Shown piece by piece: positions 7,485-17,100 of a stretch of 36,814 bases of DNA. The stretch lies in the NCBI GenBank assembly GCA_030535245.1, contig JAUNBJ010000021.1, positions 1 through 36,814 on the forward strand, given 5' to 3'. The position numbers and the translations under genes are program-made. How positions within the stretch are numbered: position 1 is the first letter of the stretch; the number at the start of each line of letters is the position of its first letter. This DNA comes from Planctomycetia bacterium. GTDB taxonomy: Bacteria > Planctomycetota > Planctomycetia > Pirellulales > Thermoguttaceae. The notes below the pieces were generated by a model that did no database searches, was not told the DNA's origin, and saw only the letters and a program-made list of their open reading frames with translations.

Positions 7485-7556
7485 AGGAGCCTTCCAGTTT
7501 CGCAGGGGACACCTTCTAAAACCTTCCATGGGTGTCCCCTAAATTGGAAGGCTCCT
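7485..7556. repeat. large imperfect inverted repeat (hairpin)
   Basis: The left arm (7485-7513) and right arm (7531-7556) are complementary over 26 bp: AGGAGCCTTCCA, one mismatch, TTT, a CGC bulge present only in the left arm, then AGGGGACACC. The 17-nt loop spans 7514-7530. The right arm is not followed by a clean T run (CTCTTT), so a repeat element or structured RNA is at least as likely as a terminator. Confidence 0.8.
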
Positions 7557-7681
7557 CTTTCAAGAATAAAAGGAGAATTTATTAGAAACCCGTCTTCCCA
7601 ATATTGGTTTTTTCTGTTAAAATCAGGAAACGGTGTAAAACGTAACGAATAGTCAAAGATAACACACAAGCCGTGGAAACG

Positions 7682-7712
7682 TTGCTTTTCGCGGGTGTTT
7701 TTTTCGTATAAA
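7682..7712 (+). promoter_or_regulatory. possible promoter of the GAF/HlyD operon
   Basis: TTGCTT (7682-7687) and TATAAA (7707-7712) are separated by 19 bp, 20 nt before the ATG at 7733. The -10 box is good, but the -35 box and spacing are only fair. Confidence 0.35.
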
Positions 7713-7732
7713 TTGCTGGATGGGAAGGGATT

Positions 7733-9901
7733 ATGTCCGCAGAGCAAACTTTCGATGCCGGTCTGGTAGAACAGACGAAGCAGCAAATTCGCGCACTTGT
7801 AGCCGAGATAACGCAGTTGTCCAAGAGCGACATGCCGGCAGATGAATTCTACACGCAATTCCTTCAGCGGGTCGTGGCGGCAATCGCGGCGACGGGCGGG
7901 GTGATTTGGAAGTTTTCGGACGGCGGTGGGCTGACGGTTCAGTGCCAGATGAATCTTCGGGAAACGGGGCTGGGTTCGGACAAGGACAAGATGGCCGAAC
8001 ATTCGCGGTTGCTGTACCATTCGTTGAAGCACCCGGAGGGGTTGATTGTGGCCCCCTACTCATCTTCGCAGGAAGAAAACGGGACGATGGGGAATCCGAC
8101 GGGGAATCTGATTTTACTGGCTCCGCTGATTACGGAGGTGGAGCTGGTGGGGCTGGTGGAGATTTTCCAACGTCCGGACGCTCCGGCGAACACGCAGAAG
8201 GGGTATTTGCGTTTTCTGGTACAGATGGCGGCGTTGGCGGTCGATTTCATCAAGAGCGAGCAGCTGCGGCACTTTGCGGATCGGCAGCTTTTGTGGAATC
8301 AGATTGAGGAATTTGCCCGCACGATTCACGAGGGGCTGGATCCAAGGCAGACGGCGTACACGATAGCGAACGAAGGACGCCGGCTCATTGGGTGCGACCG
8401 GGTGAGCGTGGCGATACGGCGGGGGAATCGGTGTCGGATCGAGGCGGTCAGCGGGCAGGATTTGTTTGACAAGCGTTCCAACACGGTACGGCTTTTGAAC
8501 AAGCTGGCAACGGCGGTGGTTTCGGTGGAGGAACCGCTCTGGTACACGGGGGACACGACGAACCTGGCGCCGCAGGTGGAGAAGATCATCGACGAGTATG
8601 CCGACGAGTCGCATAGCAAGGCGGTGATTGTGATTCCGCTGATTCCCGAAATGCGGGAGGAGGACAAGGAGGATTACAAGAAGCGTCAGGACAAGAAGAA
8701 AAAGCCGCTGGGGGCGTTGATTGTCGAGCAGATAGAGAACAGTGCGATTCAGTCGCGGCTCCGGCAGCGGGTCGAGATCGTTCAGAAGCATAGCACGGTG
8801 GCGTTGGAAAATTCGCTGGATCACAACAGTCTGTTTCTGATGCCGGTATGGCGGACAATCGGGCGGTGGTCGTGGGTGGTGAAGGCGCGAACGCTTCCCA
8901 AAACGATCCTGGTGCTTCTGGTGCTTTTGGTGGCGATCGTAGCGATGTTTGTTTTCCCGTACAAATTCGAGGTGGAGGCGGAAGGGCGGCTCATGCCGGT
9001 GCTTCGGCAGGAGATTTTCGCGAATATCGACGGGGACGTGTCGGAAGTTTTGGTGCATCATGGGGATACGGTATCGGGGCCGGTATACCGACCGGGGGTG
9101 CGGCTGGATGAAAAGAAGCGGCCGATTCTGGACACGCAGGTGTCGGGCAGTACGGAGATGCGGGTCATCGACCCGTGGGCGATCATCGAGAAGCAGGGGA
9201 CGAAACTGGCGACGTTGCGGAACATTGACTTGCGGACGCAGATTGTGAAGTTGAACGGCGACATCAACCGAACGCGTCAGGAGTGTTCGGCAATCGAGCA
9301 GATGCTTTCGCAGGAGCGGACGCTATCGCAGGAGGATCGGATTCGTCAGCAGGGGCGGGTTGCGGAACTTCGTCGGCAGCTGGAGGCGTATCATGCCGAG
9401 TTGTTTTTGCTTCGCGTGAAGCAGCGGAGCCTGGACGTGTACGCACCGTGCGACGGGGTGGTGATTACGTTCGACGTGCGGGAAAAGTTGACGAACCGTC
9501 CGGTGCAGCGGGGGCAGGTGCTGATGGAGGTGGCCGACCCGACGGGCGAGTGGGAAGTGGAATTGTTCATGCCGGAGAACCGAATTGGCGTGATTCGCGA
9601 GGCGGAGAAGAAACTGGGAGAGCAATATTCGGAGGGGTTGCCGGTGACGTACATCCTGGCGTCGGCTCCGGAGAAGAAGTTGAAGGGACGCATTAAGGAA
9701 ATTCACCGGACGGCAGAGGTTCGACCGGAAAAGGGGTGTACGGTGCTTATCAAGGTGGCCATCGACAAAGACGACATTCAGCCCAATATTGGGGCGACCG
9801 TCAGCGGCAAGGTTTACTGCGGTGAAAAGCCGATTGGATACGTTTGGTTCTACGACCTGTTCGCGTTTATTCGTCAGAAGATTTTGTTCCGCTGGCTGTA
9901 A
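7733..9901 (+). CDS. double-GAF, single-span HlyD-like membrane protein
   Basis: 722 residues with an unusual order: two GAF-like modules (about residues 20-185 and 190-370; the second is marked by IGCDRVSVAIRRGNRCRIEAVSG), a highly charged EEDKEDYKKRQDKKKK insert, one transmembrane helix (about 388-407), then an HlyD/membrane-fusion arm (EVEAEGRLMPV, beta-barrel half, coiled-coil hairpin about 500-560, and VYAPCDGVV half-lipoyl). The GAF part should be cytoplasmic and the HlyD arm periplasmic. GAF domains bind small ligands such as cyclic nucleotides, so ligand-controlled adaptor activity is inferred. GGAAGGG lies just upstream of ATG 7733. It is the first gene of a three-gene cassette, and its codons are strongly G-ending. 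Confidence 0.75.
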   Translation: MSAEQTFDAGLVEQTKQQIRALVAEITQLSKSDMPADEFYTQFLQRVVAAIAATGGVIWKFSDGGGLTVQCQMNLRETGLGSDKDKMAEHSRLLYHSLKHPEGLIVAPYSSSQEENGTMGNPTGNLILLAPLITEVELVGLVEIFQRPDAPANTQKGYLRFLVQMAALAVDFIKSEQLRHFADRQLLWNQIEEFARTIHEGLDPRQTAYTIANEGRRLIGCDRVSVAIRRGNRCRIEAVSGQDLFDKRSNTVRLLNKLATAVVSVEEPLWYTGDTTNLAPQVEKIIDEYADESHSKAVIVIPLIPEMREEDKEDYKKRQDKKKKPLGALIVEQIENSAIQSRLRQRVEIVQKHSTVALENSLDHNSLFLMPVWRTIGRWSWVVKARTLPKTILVLLVLLVAIVAMFVFPYKFEVEAEGRLMPVLRQEIFANIDGDVSEVLVHHGDTVSGPVYRPGVRLDEKKRPILDTQVSGSTEMRVIDPWAIIEKQGTKLATLRNIDLRTQIVKLNGDINRTRQECSAIEQMLSQERTLSQEDRIRQQGRVAELRRQLEAYHAELFLLRVKQRSLDVYAPCDGVVITFDVREKLTNRPVQRGQVLMEVADPTGEWEVELFMPENRIGVIREAEKKLGEQYSEGLPVTYILASAPEKKLKGRIKEIHRTAEVRPEKGCTVLIKVAIDKDDIQPNIGATVSGKVYCGEKPIGYVWFYDLFAFIRQKILFRWL

Positions 9902-9948
9902 GGGGAATGGACGAACGCAATCAGGATAAAAAATAACGGACATTGCAA

Positions 9949-11145
9949 ATGAAACGAATTAAATATATTGTACTGTTTCTGTTTTTGGTGGGTGTGGGTG
10001 TCGGCGTGTCGTACTGGGTGAAAAACCGGAATGTCGCGACGGTGGAAGCGGCGACGGAAACCGGGGAAGCCCCCGCGTTGACCGAAGGGGAAACCGGGAC
10101 GGAAACCTTCGTGGAAACCCCGGTCGAGGCACCGGCAGACATCCCGGCAGAAATCCCGGCAGCGGAGATTCCTGTGGAGACTCCGGCGGAAACTCCGGTC
10201 GAGACTTCGGCACCGGAGCCGCTCAGTTTCGAGGCGTATTCTCCGGAAAAGGAAGCCGACGCGACCCCGGAAGCAACGGCGACGGCGACGGAATACTCTC
10301 CATCGATATTCAGTTCGACCCCGGCGGCTGCGGTAGAGACGACACATTCGACGAACGACACGGGGTACATCACGCTCATCGACGACATTGAAGTTCCGGC
10401 CGAGGAGGCGGGGGTACTGGTGGAGTTGAACGTTCAGGAGGGGACGGAGGTCAAGAAGGGGGACACGCTGGCTCGGATTGACGACGACAAAACCCGCATG
10501 GCGATGCAGGTGGCGGAGGCGAAGTTGAAATCGGCGCAGCGTCAGGCGAGTAACGACGTGAATATTCGTTATGCCAAGGCGGCCAGCCAGGTGGCGTATG
10601 CGGAGATTTTGCAGTCGGAGGAAGCGAATAAAAAGACGACCAACACGGTGACGCAGGCGGAATTGCGGCGGCAGATTTTGTCGTACAAGCAGGCGGAGCT
10701 GCAAATCGAGCAGGCGACGCACGAGTACACGTGTGCCAATTTCGCGGTGGAAGTCCAGCAGGCCGAGTTGGATGCCGCGAAGGTGGACGTGAAGAAACGA
10801 ACCATCTGTTCGCCGCTGGACGGTATCGTCGTGGAGCGATTTCGGAATGCGGGGGAATGGGTCAAGCCGGGCGACCCGCTTTTACGGCTCATTCGGATGG
10901 ATACGGTTCGGGTGAAATTCCTGCTCGACGCGCAAACGGTTCCCATGGCGGGCATTCGCGGCAAAACGGTACAGGTCACGGTTCCTATCCTGCCGGGCAA
11001 AACGTTTTCGGGCAAGGTGACGTTTGTCAGCCCCCTGATCGAATCGGGAACGCGTTATCAGGTCTGGGCCGAGATACAGAACGTTCAGGAGAACGGCGTC
11101 TGGACGCTCCAGCCTGGAATGCAGGCGAACGCTTCGGTTCAATGA
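9949..11145 (+). CDS. HlyD/RND-type periplasmic adaptor
   Basis: 398 residues: N-terminal signal anchor (about 5-22, YIVLFLFLVGVGVGVSYW), a long Pro/Glu/Thr linker built from VETPAE-like repeats (about 35-110), then the membrane-fusion core: a biotinyl-lipoyl half (GVLVELNVQEGTEVKKGDTLARIDD), an alpha-helical hairpin with Gln/Ala/Glu-rich coiled coil (about 190-275), the second half (ICSPLDGIVVERFRNAGEWV) and a beta-barrel domain. Such adaptors bridge an inner-membrane transporter and the outer membrane. The linker probably spans extra periplasm. ATG 9949 was chosen over TTG 9943; the ribosome-binding site (ACGGA) is weak. It is the second gene of the cassette, 47 nt after the GAF/HlyD protein. 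Confidence 0.82.
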   Translation: MKRIKYIVLFLFLVGVGVGVSYWVKNRNVATVEAATETGEAPALTEGETGTETFVETPVEAPADIPAEIPAAEIPVETPAETPVETSAPEPLSFEAYSPEKEADATPEATATATEYSPSIFSSTPAAAVETTHSTNDTGYITLIDDIEVPAEEAGVLVELNVQEGTEVKKGDTLARIDDDKTRMAMQVAEAKLKSAQRQASNDVNIRYAKAASQVAYAEILQSEEANKKTTNTVTQAELRRQILSYKQAELQIEQATHEYTCANFAVEVQQAELDAAKVDVKKRTICSPLDGIVVERFRNAGEWVKPGDPLLRLIRMDTVRVKFLLDAQTVPMAGIRGKTVQVTVPILPGKTFSGKVTFVSPLIESGTRYQVWAEIQNVQENGVWTLQPGMQANASVQ

Positions 11146-11171
11146 ACTTTTTTTATTCGGAATGACATCCC

Positions 11172-13403
11172 GTGCCAACATTAAATGACAGTCTGGTTTC
11201 AAGCAGCGCCCGTCCGCTGGCGATACGGGTACGACCGGATATTTCCGCGAAACGGCAGAAATATCTTGGGAAGTCGTATTGGATTGTCAAGGACCCGGTA
11301 GGGCTGAAATATTATCGGTTTCAGGACGAGGAATATGCGATTTTGAACATGCTGGACGGGAAGAACAGCCTGGACAGCATCAAGGACAACTTCCAGAAAA
11401 CGTTTCCACCGCAGAAGATTACGCTGGAGGAATTACAGCATTTTATTGGGTCGCTGCACCAGAGTGGGTTGATCCTGACGAGTGTTCACGACCAGGGGTA
11501 TCAGCTTTACGAGCGTTCGATTGTGCGGAAGCGGAAAGAGCGGCTGGGGGCGTTCACGAACATTTTGTGCATTCGGTTCAAGGGGTTTGATCCGGAGCGG
11601 TTACTGAACGCGATGTATCCGTTTTTCGCATGGATTTTTCATCCGGCGACGATGTTTCTGTCGTTGGTGATGATGGTTTCGGCGTTGCTTTTGGTGCTGA
11701 CGCATTTCGACACGTTTTACCAGAAACTTCCGGCATTCCAGCAGTTTTTCACGCCGGAGAACGGTCTGTGGCTGGCGGTGGTTTTAGGGATGACGAAGGT
11801 CGTTCACGAATTTGGCCATGGGCTGACGTGCAAGCATTTTGGCGGGGAATGTCACGAGATGGGGGTGATGATTCTCGTGCTGACGCCATGCCTGTACTGC
11901 AACGTTTCGGATTCGTGGATGCTGCCGAGCAAATGGCGTCGGGCGGCGATTGGGTTCGCGGGCATTTTCGTGGAAGTGTGGCTGGCGTCGTTTGCGACGT
12001 TTTTGTGGTGGTACTCCACGCCGGGGCTTCTGAACAATATTTGTTTGAACATCATGTTCATTTCGTCGGTCAGCACGATTATTTTCAACGCGAATCCGTT
12101 GTTGAAATACGATGGTTATTACGTGTTGTCGGATATTCTGGAGATTCCCAACCTGCGTCAAAAGGCATCGACGATTCTCAGCCGAAAGGCGGGGGAATGG
12201 TTCCTGGGGCTGGAGTATCCGGAGGATCCGTTTCTGCCGCAGCGGAATCAGGTGATCTTTGCCATTTACGCGGTGGCGGCGGCGTGCTATCGATGGGTGG
12301 TGACGTTTTCGATTGCAATGTTCCTGCTTCAGGTTTTCGAGCCGTACGGTTTGAAGATTTTGGGGCGGATCATCGTGTTGATGTCGTTGTACGGGCTGTT
12401 GGTCATGCCGCTTTATAAGGTTTGCAAGTTTTTTTATGTTCCGGGACGGTTGGAAAAAGTGAAAAAAGTCCGATTTTACATTTCGCTGACGGTATTGTTG
12501 TTGGGGATTGCGTTTTTGTGTTTCGTGCCGCTCCCCTACCGTATTTTTGTCCCCGCCGAGATTCAGTACGACCGCGGCGACACGGTGTACGTGGTGGTGG
12601 ATGGAGCCATTTCGCGGATTCTGGTTCGTCCGGGAGAAGAAGTGGAAAAGGGGCAGCCGCTGGCGGTGCTGGAAAACAACGACATTGAGCTTCAGATTTC
12701 GGAACTCATTCGGGAGCAGAAGCAGTACGAATCGCAGCTTCTGACGCTGCGGCGGCTGGCGACGGTGGATCCCAAGGCAAATCAGCAGGTTCCGGCCACG
12801 GAGGAGTCCCTTCGGGCGGTGAATTTGCAGCTGGAAGAACGCCGGCAGGATCAGTCGCGGCTGGTGATTCGGGCGACGCGGGCCGGGCGTGTGGTTCCGG
12901 CGCAGCTTCGAGAAAAACAGGAAGTTGAGGGGATGTTGCCGACGTGGAGCGGCACGCCGTTCGACGCGAGCAATCATGGTGCGTTTTTGCGGGAAGGGGA
13001 TCCGTTCTGCCTGATTGGTTCGCACCAGGAAATGAAAGCGACGCTGGTCGTTCCCCAGTCGGAGAAGGATTTTGTCCAGGTCGGTCAAAAGGTAGATGTG
13101 AATTTGAACGAATTTCCGGAACGTGTGTTCACCGGGGAGGTTCGGGAAGTGGCGGGGCAGGAACTGAAGGCGGTTTCGCCTCGGCTGTCGAACAAAAACA
13201 AAGGAGAGGTTTCCACCGTAACGGAAAAAGATGGCACGGAAAAGCCGCAGACGCCGTCGTACAAAGTGGACGTCCCCCTTGACAACTCCGAAGAATTAAT
13301 GCAAGTTGGACTGACGGGGCAAGCGAAAATTCATGCGAAACCCCAAACTTCCTTTCAACGGCTCTGGCGGCTGGTGATGGAAACGTTTAACTTAAAGTTG
13401 TAG
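11172..13403 (+). CDS. PqqD-like/M50 metalloprotease/HlyD fusion
   Basis: 743 residues with three parts. Residues about 25-110 resemble the PqqD-like winged helix (YWIVKDPVGLKYYRFQDEEY; LDGKNSLDSI), a fold that binds peptide leaders in RiPP systems. Residues about 140-460 form a polytopic site-2-type M50 protease: HEFGH at 212-216 and NPLLKYDGYY with Asp314 as the probable third zinc ligand. Residues about 470-740 form an HlyD arm (VVVDGAISRILVRPGEEVEKGQ, helical hairpin, second lipoyl half, barrel). A GTG start at 11172 is used; the ribosome-binding site is weak, but no better in-frame start exists ahead of the PqqD part. It lies 26 nt after the adaptor gene. Related M50-HlyD proteins occur in planctomycetes, but no function is established to my knowledge. 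Confidence 0.82.
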   Translation: MPTLNDSLVSSSARPLAIRVRPDISAKRQKYLGKSYWIVKDPVGLKYYRFQDEEYAILNMLDGKNSLDSIKDNFQKTFPPQKITLEELQHFIGSLHQSGLILTSVHDQGYQLYERSIVRKRKERLGAFTNILCIRFKGFDPERLLNAMYPFFAWIFHPATMFLSLVMMVSALLLVLTHFDTFYQKLPAFQQFFTPENGLWLAVVLGMTKVVHEFGHGLTCKHFGGECHEMGVMILVLTPCLYCNVSDSWMLPSKWRRAAIGFAGIFVEVWLASFATFLWWYSTPGLLNNICLNIMFISSVSTIIFNANPLLKYDGYYVLSDILEIPNLRQKASTILSRKAGEWFLGLEYPEDPFLPQRNQVIFAIYAVAAACYRWVVTFSIAMFLLQVFEPYGLKILGRIIVLMSLYGLLVMPLYKVCKFFYVPGRLEKVKKVRFYISLTVLLLGIAFLCFVPLPYRIFVPAEIQYDRGDTVYVVVDGAISRILVRPGEEVEKGQPLAVLENNDIELQISELIREQKQYESQLLTLRRLATVDPKANQQVPATEESLRAVNLQLEERRQDQSRLVIRATRAGRVVPAQLREKQEVEGMLPTWSGTPFDASNHGAFLREGDPFCLIGSHQEMKATLVVPQSEKDFVQVGQKVDVNLNEFPERVFTGEVREVAGQELKAVSPRLSNKNKGEVSTVTEKDGTEKPQTPSYKVDVPLDNSEELMQVGLTGQAKIHAKPQTSFQRLWRLVMETFNLKL

Positions 13404-13427
13404 ACAACGTCTGGAAAGGACAAAAAC

Positions 13428-14096
13428 ATGTTTTTCGATCCGATGTATTTTATTGTGGTTGGGCCGGCGTTTTTGCTGGCGTTGTTGGCAAGTTTGTGGG
13501 TGAAAAGTGCCTTCGCGTCCGGGATGAACGTGCCGACCGGCATGTCCGGTGCGGAAGCGGCCCGACGGATTTTGCAGATGAACGGCCTGAATCTGCCGAT
13601 TGAGGAGATTCCGGGCGATCTGTCCGACCACTACGACCCGACGGCACGGGTGCTGCGGCTCAGCTCGGCGGTGTATCATGGGCGAACGGCGGCGGCCGTA
13701 GGGGTAGCGGCACACGAATGCGGCCATGCCCTCCAACATGCCGAGCATTACATGCCGTTGGTGGTGCGGAATCTGGCGGTTCCCATGGCCAGTTTCGGCA
13801 GCGGGGCTGGAATCTGGATGTTCCTTTTGGGAATGATTTTTAATCTGGGGGCACTCACCTGGGCGGGAATTATCGTGTTTTCCGGGGTGGTGTTTTTCCA
13901 GGTCGTGAATTTGCCGGTCGAGCTGAACGCGAGCAGCCGTGCCCGGTACATTCTGGCGAACATGGGGACGTTCGACGAAACCTCCCTGCGGACGGTAAGC
14001 CGGGTGCTGACGGCGGCGGCCATGACGTACGTCGCGGCGACGCTTCAGGCGATTTTGACGCTGATTTATCTGATTTTACGGAGCAATCGGGAATAA
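13428..14096 (+). CDS. YugP-like membrane zinc metallopeptidase
   Basis: 222 residues, matching the YugP/Zn-peptidase-2 family. An N-terminal membrane helix (about 6-25) is followed by SGxxxARRILQMNGL and the conserved DHYDPTARVLRLSSAVYHGRTAAAVGVAAHECGHALQHAE block (split across adjacent segments), where HECGH is the zinc-binding HExxH. Two or three membrane helices follow, then LPVELNASSRA and a C-terminal helix, as in the family. AAAGGA lies 7 nt before ATG 13428. It follows the M50 fusion gene by 24 nt and precedes the FAD gene by 6 nt, so it probably shares their transcript. Substrate unknown. Confidence 0.9.
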   Translation: MFFDPMYFIVVGPAFLLALLASLWVKSAFASGMNVPTGMSGAEAARRILQMNGLNLPIEEIPGDLSDHYDPTARVLRLSSAVYHGRTAAAVGVAAHECGHALQHAEHYMPLVVRNLAVPMASFGSGAGIWMFLLGMIFNLGALTWAGIIVFSGVVFFQVVNLPVELNASSRARYILANMGTFDETSLRTVSRVLTAAAMTYVAATLQAILTLIYLILRSNRE

Positions 14097-14102
14097 AAAA
14101 AG

Positions 14103-17100
14103 ATGCTCAACCCGAAACAGGAACGACTTCAGGACGATCTCCGCGGACGTATTCGTGGAGACGTTCTGGCCGACGCTTCGTACGTTCAACCCTACGCCAC
14201 CGACGCCAGTATTTTTGAAATTCGCCCGCTGGCGGTGGTCTTTCCCAAAACGACCATCGACATTGTGGAAACGGTGCTGTACGCACAGGAGCATAAAATT
14301 CCGATTCACCCACGCGGTGCGGGAAGCAGTTGGGCGGGCGGGCCGCTGGGCGAAGGGATCGTTCTCGACCTTTCGCGTTATATGCGGCGGATTTTGGCGG
14401 TGGAAAACAACGTTCTGAAGGTGCAGGCCGGCGCCCAGTGCTCTTGGCTCAACGATTTTCTTCAGCCGCATGGCTACCAGATCGGTTCCACGTCACGGAT
14501 TGCGGATGCCCGAACCGTTGGTGGGCTTCTGGCGGTGGATGGCTACGGTTCCCACTGGCTTTCGGGGGGCCGCCCTTCCGATTGGCTCCAAAGTGTGGAA
14601 ATCGTGACGGCGACCGGGGCCGTTCTGTCGTTTGGCTGCGACGAACCGATTCCCACCGAAATCGGAGACGCCACCTCCCCTAAAGGCGAAAAAAACCGAA
14701 TCCTGCGCGAATTGGCCCGTTTGCTGCGAGGAAACGACGAGCTGCTGCGGAAAAGCTCTCCCCGCCACGTGATCGACCGGATGGGCTACCGCATGAATAT
14801 TCTGCGGGATAATCGTATGAACGCGGCCCGCCTGATTGCCGGTTCGGAAGGGACGTTGGGGGTGATCACCACCGTGACGCTGAAACTTCAGAAAATTCCC
14901 CCGTATCGGAAATCGGCCCTGCTGCTGTTTGAAAGCATGGAGAAAGCCACCGATTCCATCGACCCGATTCTGGCGTTTCCCCCCGACGCGTGCGACCTGA
15001 TCGACCGAAGATGCCTCCATTTGGCCATGGAACGGGACGTGCGATTCGACGTGATGTTCCCCCCCAGCACCGAAGCGGTTTTGCTGCTCGATTTTTCGGA
15101 AGCCAAAGAGTACGACCTGATGAACCTCATGCGGAACGTTTCCGACACGTTGGTTTACCAGAAAGAACTCGCATCGTCGATGATTTCCGCGTGGGACGAA
15201 ACCGAATCGGCCATGTTCTGGAAATTGGGAAACACCCTGCTTCCGACCACCAAACGGATTCCCGGACGCCCCTTTCGCACGGCGTTGGTCGAGGATGTCG
15301 CCGTGCCGCCGCGAAAATTGCGTCTGTTCATCCTGAAAGCGCAGGAATTGCTCCGCCGCCACGATTTACCCGCCGCCCTCAGTGCCCACGCCGCCGCAGG
15401 GCAGGTCTGCGTCCAGCCGTTGGTCGATTGGAACCGGCAGGCCGACGTTCGCCGACTCCTCCAGTTCGGGCACGAATATTACGCACTGGTTCAGGAAATG
15501 GAGGGAACCATCGGTGCGGAAAATGGAATTGGTCTGAGCCGCGCCGGATGGCTCCCCGCGTTTCTGGGCGAACGTGCCCCCCTTTGCCGTTCCATCAAAC
15601 GCCTTTTCGACCCGGAAAGCGTTTTTCAGCCTGGAAAACTGGGTGATTTTACGGAAAAAACATCCCCCTTTACCGACCACGTTCCCTTCCTGCGATCCGA
15701 ATTTCATCCCCAGAAAAATACCGCGGAAACTTCGGAAAACGTGCTGGAAAATTTCTCCCCCGAACCCCCTTCCAACGACAAGCCGGATCGCTCCGGGATT
15801 CTCGTCAAGGAAAAAGTCCGGGAAATTCTCGGCGACCTTTTCGATGATTCCGCCGACGCCGAAACCGAAACGGAAGAATACGCCCCCGAAGCGGAAAACG
15901 ACAATGAAAATCTGCCGCTGACCCGGCTTGGGCTGAACTGGGACGACTCCGGCATGACCGAAATCGCGTTTCGATGCAGCGGCTGCGGCGACTGCCGTGG
16001 AATGGAACGAACCCGCCGCACCTGCCCGCTGTTTCGGCTCAGCCACCAGGAATACGCCACGCCACGCGCGAAAATCAACCTGATCCACGGACTGCTCAAC
16101 GGAAAACTGGAACTCTCCGAGCTGGGCGACGACGCGTTTCATGACGTCATCACGCAGTGCTTCCAATGCCATTCCTGCCGTACCGAATGCCCGTCCGAAG
16201 TCGATATTCCCTTCCTGATTCGCCGTGCTCAGGAAGCGTGGGCCAGCGCCCGGGGACACAACCTGTACGAGTCCTCCATGGCCCGACTCGACCGCTGGGT
16301 GGAACAATTCTACCACTTCATCGGTTTTACCAACATCTGGTTCACCCACCCTTTCATGCGGTGGATCATGGAAAAAACGTTCGGCATCGCACGCCAACGT
16401 AAATTGCCAACGATGGAGTACCACGCGTTTCTCGACCAGATTTCCCGCCACGAAGAAACCGCCCCCCCGGAGCTTGCGTTTTTCCAGGAAAATCCCGGTC
16501 TGGAAATCCACGGTAAAGTGGTCTATTTTCTCGACACGTTCGCCAACCATTTCGATACCTCCCTGGCGCGTGCGACCATCGAGGTTTTTCAACAAAACCA
16601 TATCCCCATCATCGTCCCCCAGCACCAGACGGGAAGCGGCATCTCCGCCGTCTCCATGGGGCGCAGCGGTACGGTCGCCAAACAGGTCGCCCGCAACGCC
16701 GCCATCCTTGCCGATTACGTCCGCCAGGGGTACGACGTCGTTGCCACGGAACCCACCGCGACCCTCGCTTTCCGGTGGGAATTTCCCCAAACGTTTCCCG
16801 ATAACGGCGATATTGCCCTGGTTGCCAAACATACGTTCGACGTGGGTGAATACCTGTATAAACTCCACCTGCTTCAGCTTCTGGAAATGCCGCAAAAAGA
16901 AATCCCCATTCGCGTCGGATACCACGCCCCCTGCCGGCTGCTCGCCCTGAAAATCGGAACCCCGTTCGCGAACCTCCTGCGGCTTATTCCCGGTATGGAA
17001 GTCGAACATGCTCCCTCCGGTTGCTGCGGCATGGGGGGGACGTACGGACTGCGTGCCGCCAACTACTCCGCCAGCCTCCGTATCGGCCGACACCTGCACC

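Larger units (their letters stand above)
7413..7732. other. intergenic region with hairpin and short duplications
   Basis: No gene is visible. The region contains two near-identical adjacent 16-bp copies of TTTACGTGYGCCGGA (about 7425-7456), the large imperfect hairpin at 7485-7556, and the palindrome CCAATATTGG (7598-7607) followed by six T residues, which could serve as a weak terminator for the aminotransferase gene. The last 50 bp hold the probable promoter of the GAF/HlyD gene. Confidence 0.5.

Noticed and set aside
11784..13088. 434-codon - strand frame opposite the M50 fusion
   Set aside because: Arg/His/Gln-rich shadow with no domain; the opposite strand carries HEFGH and HlyD motifs.
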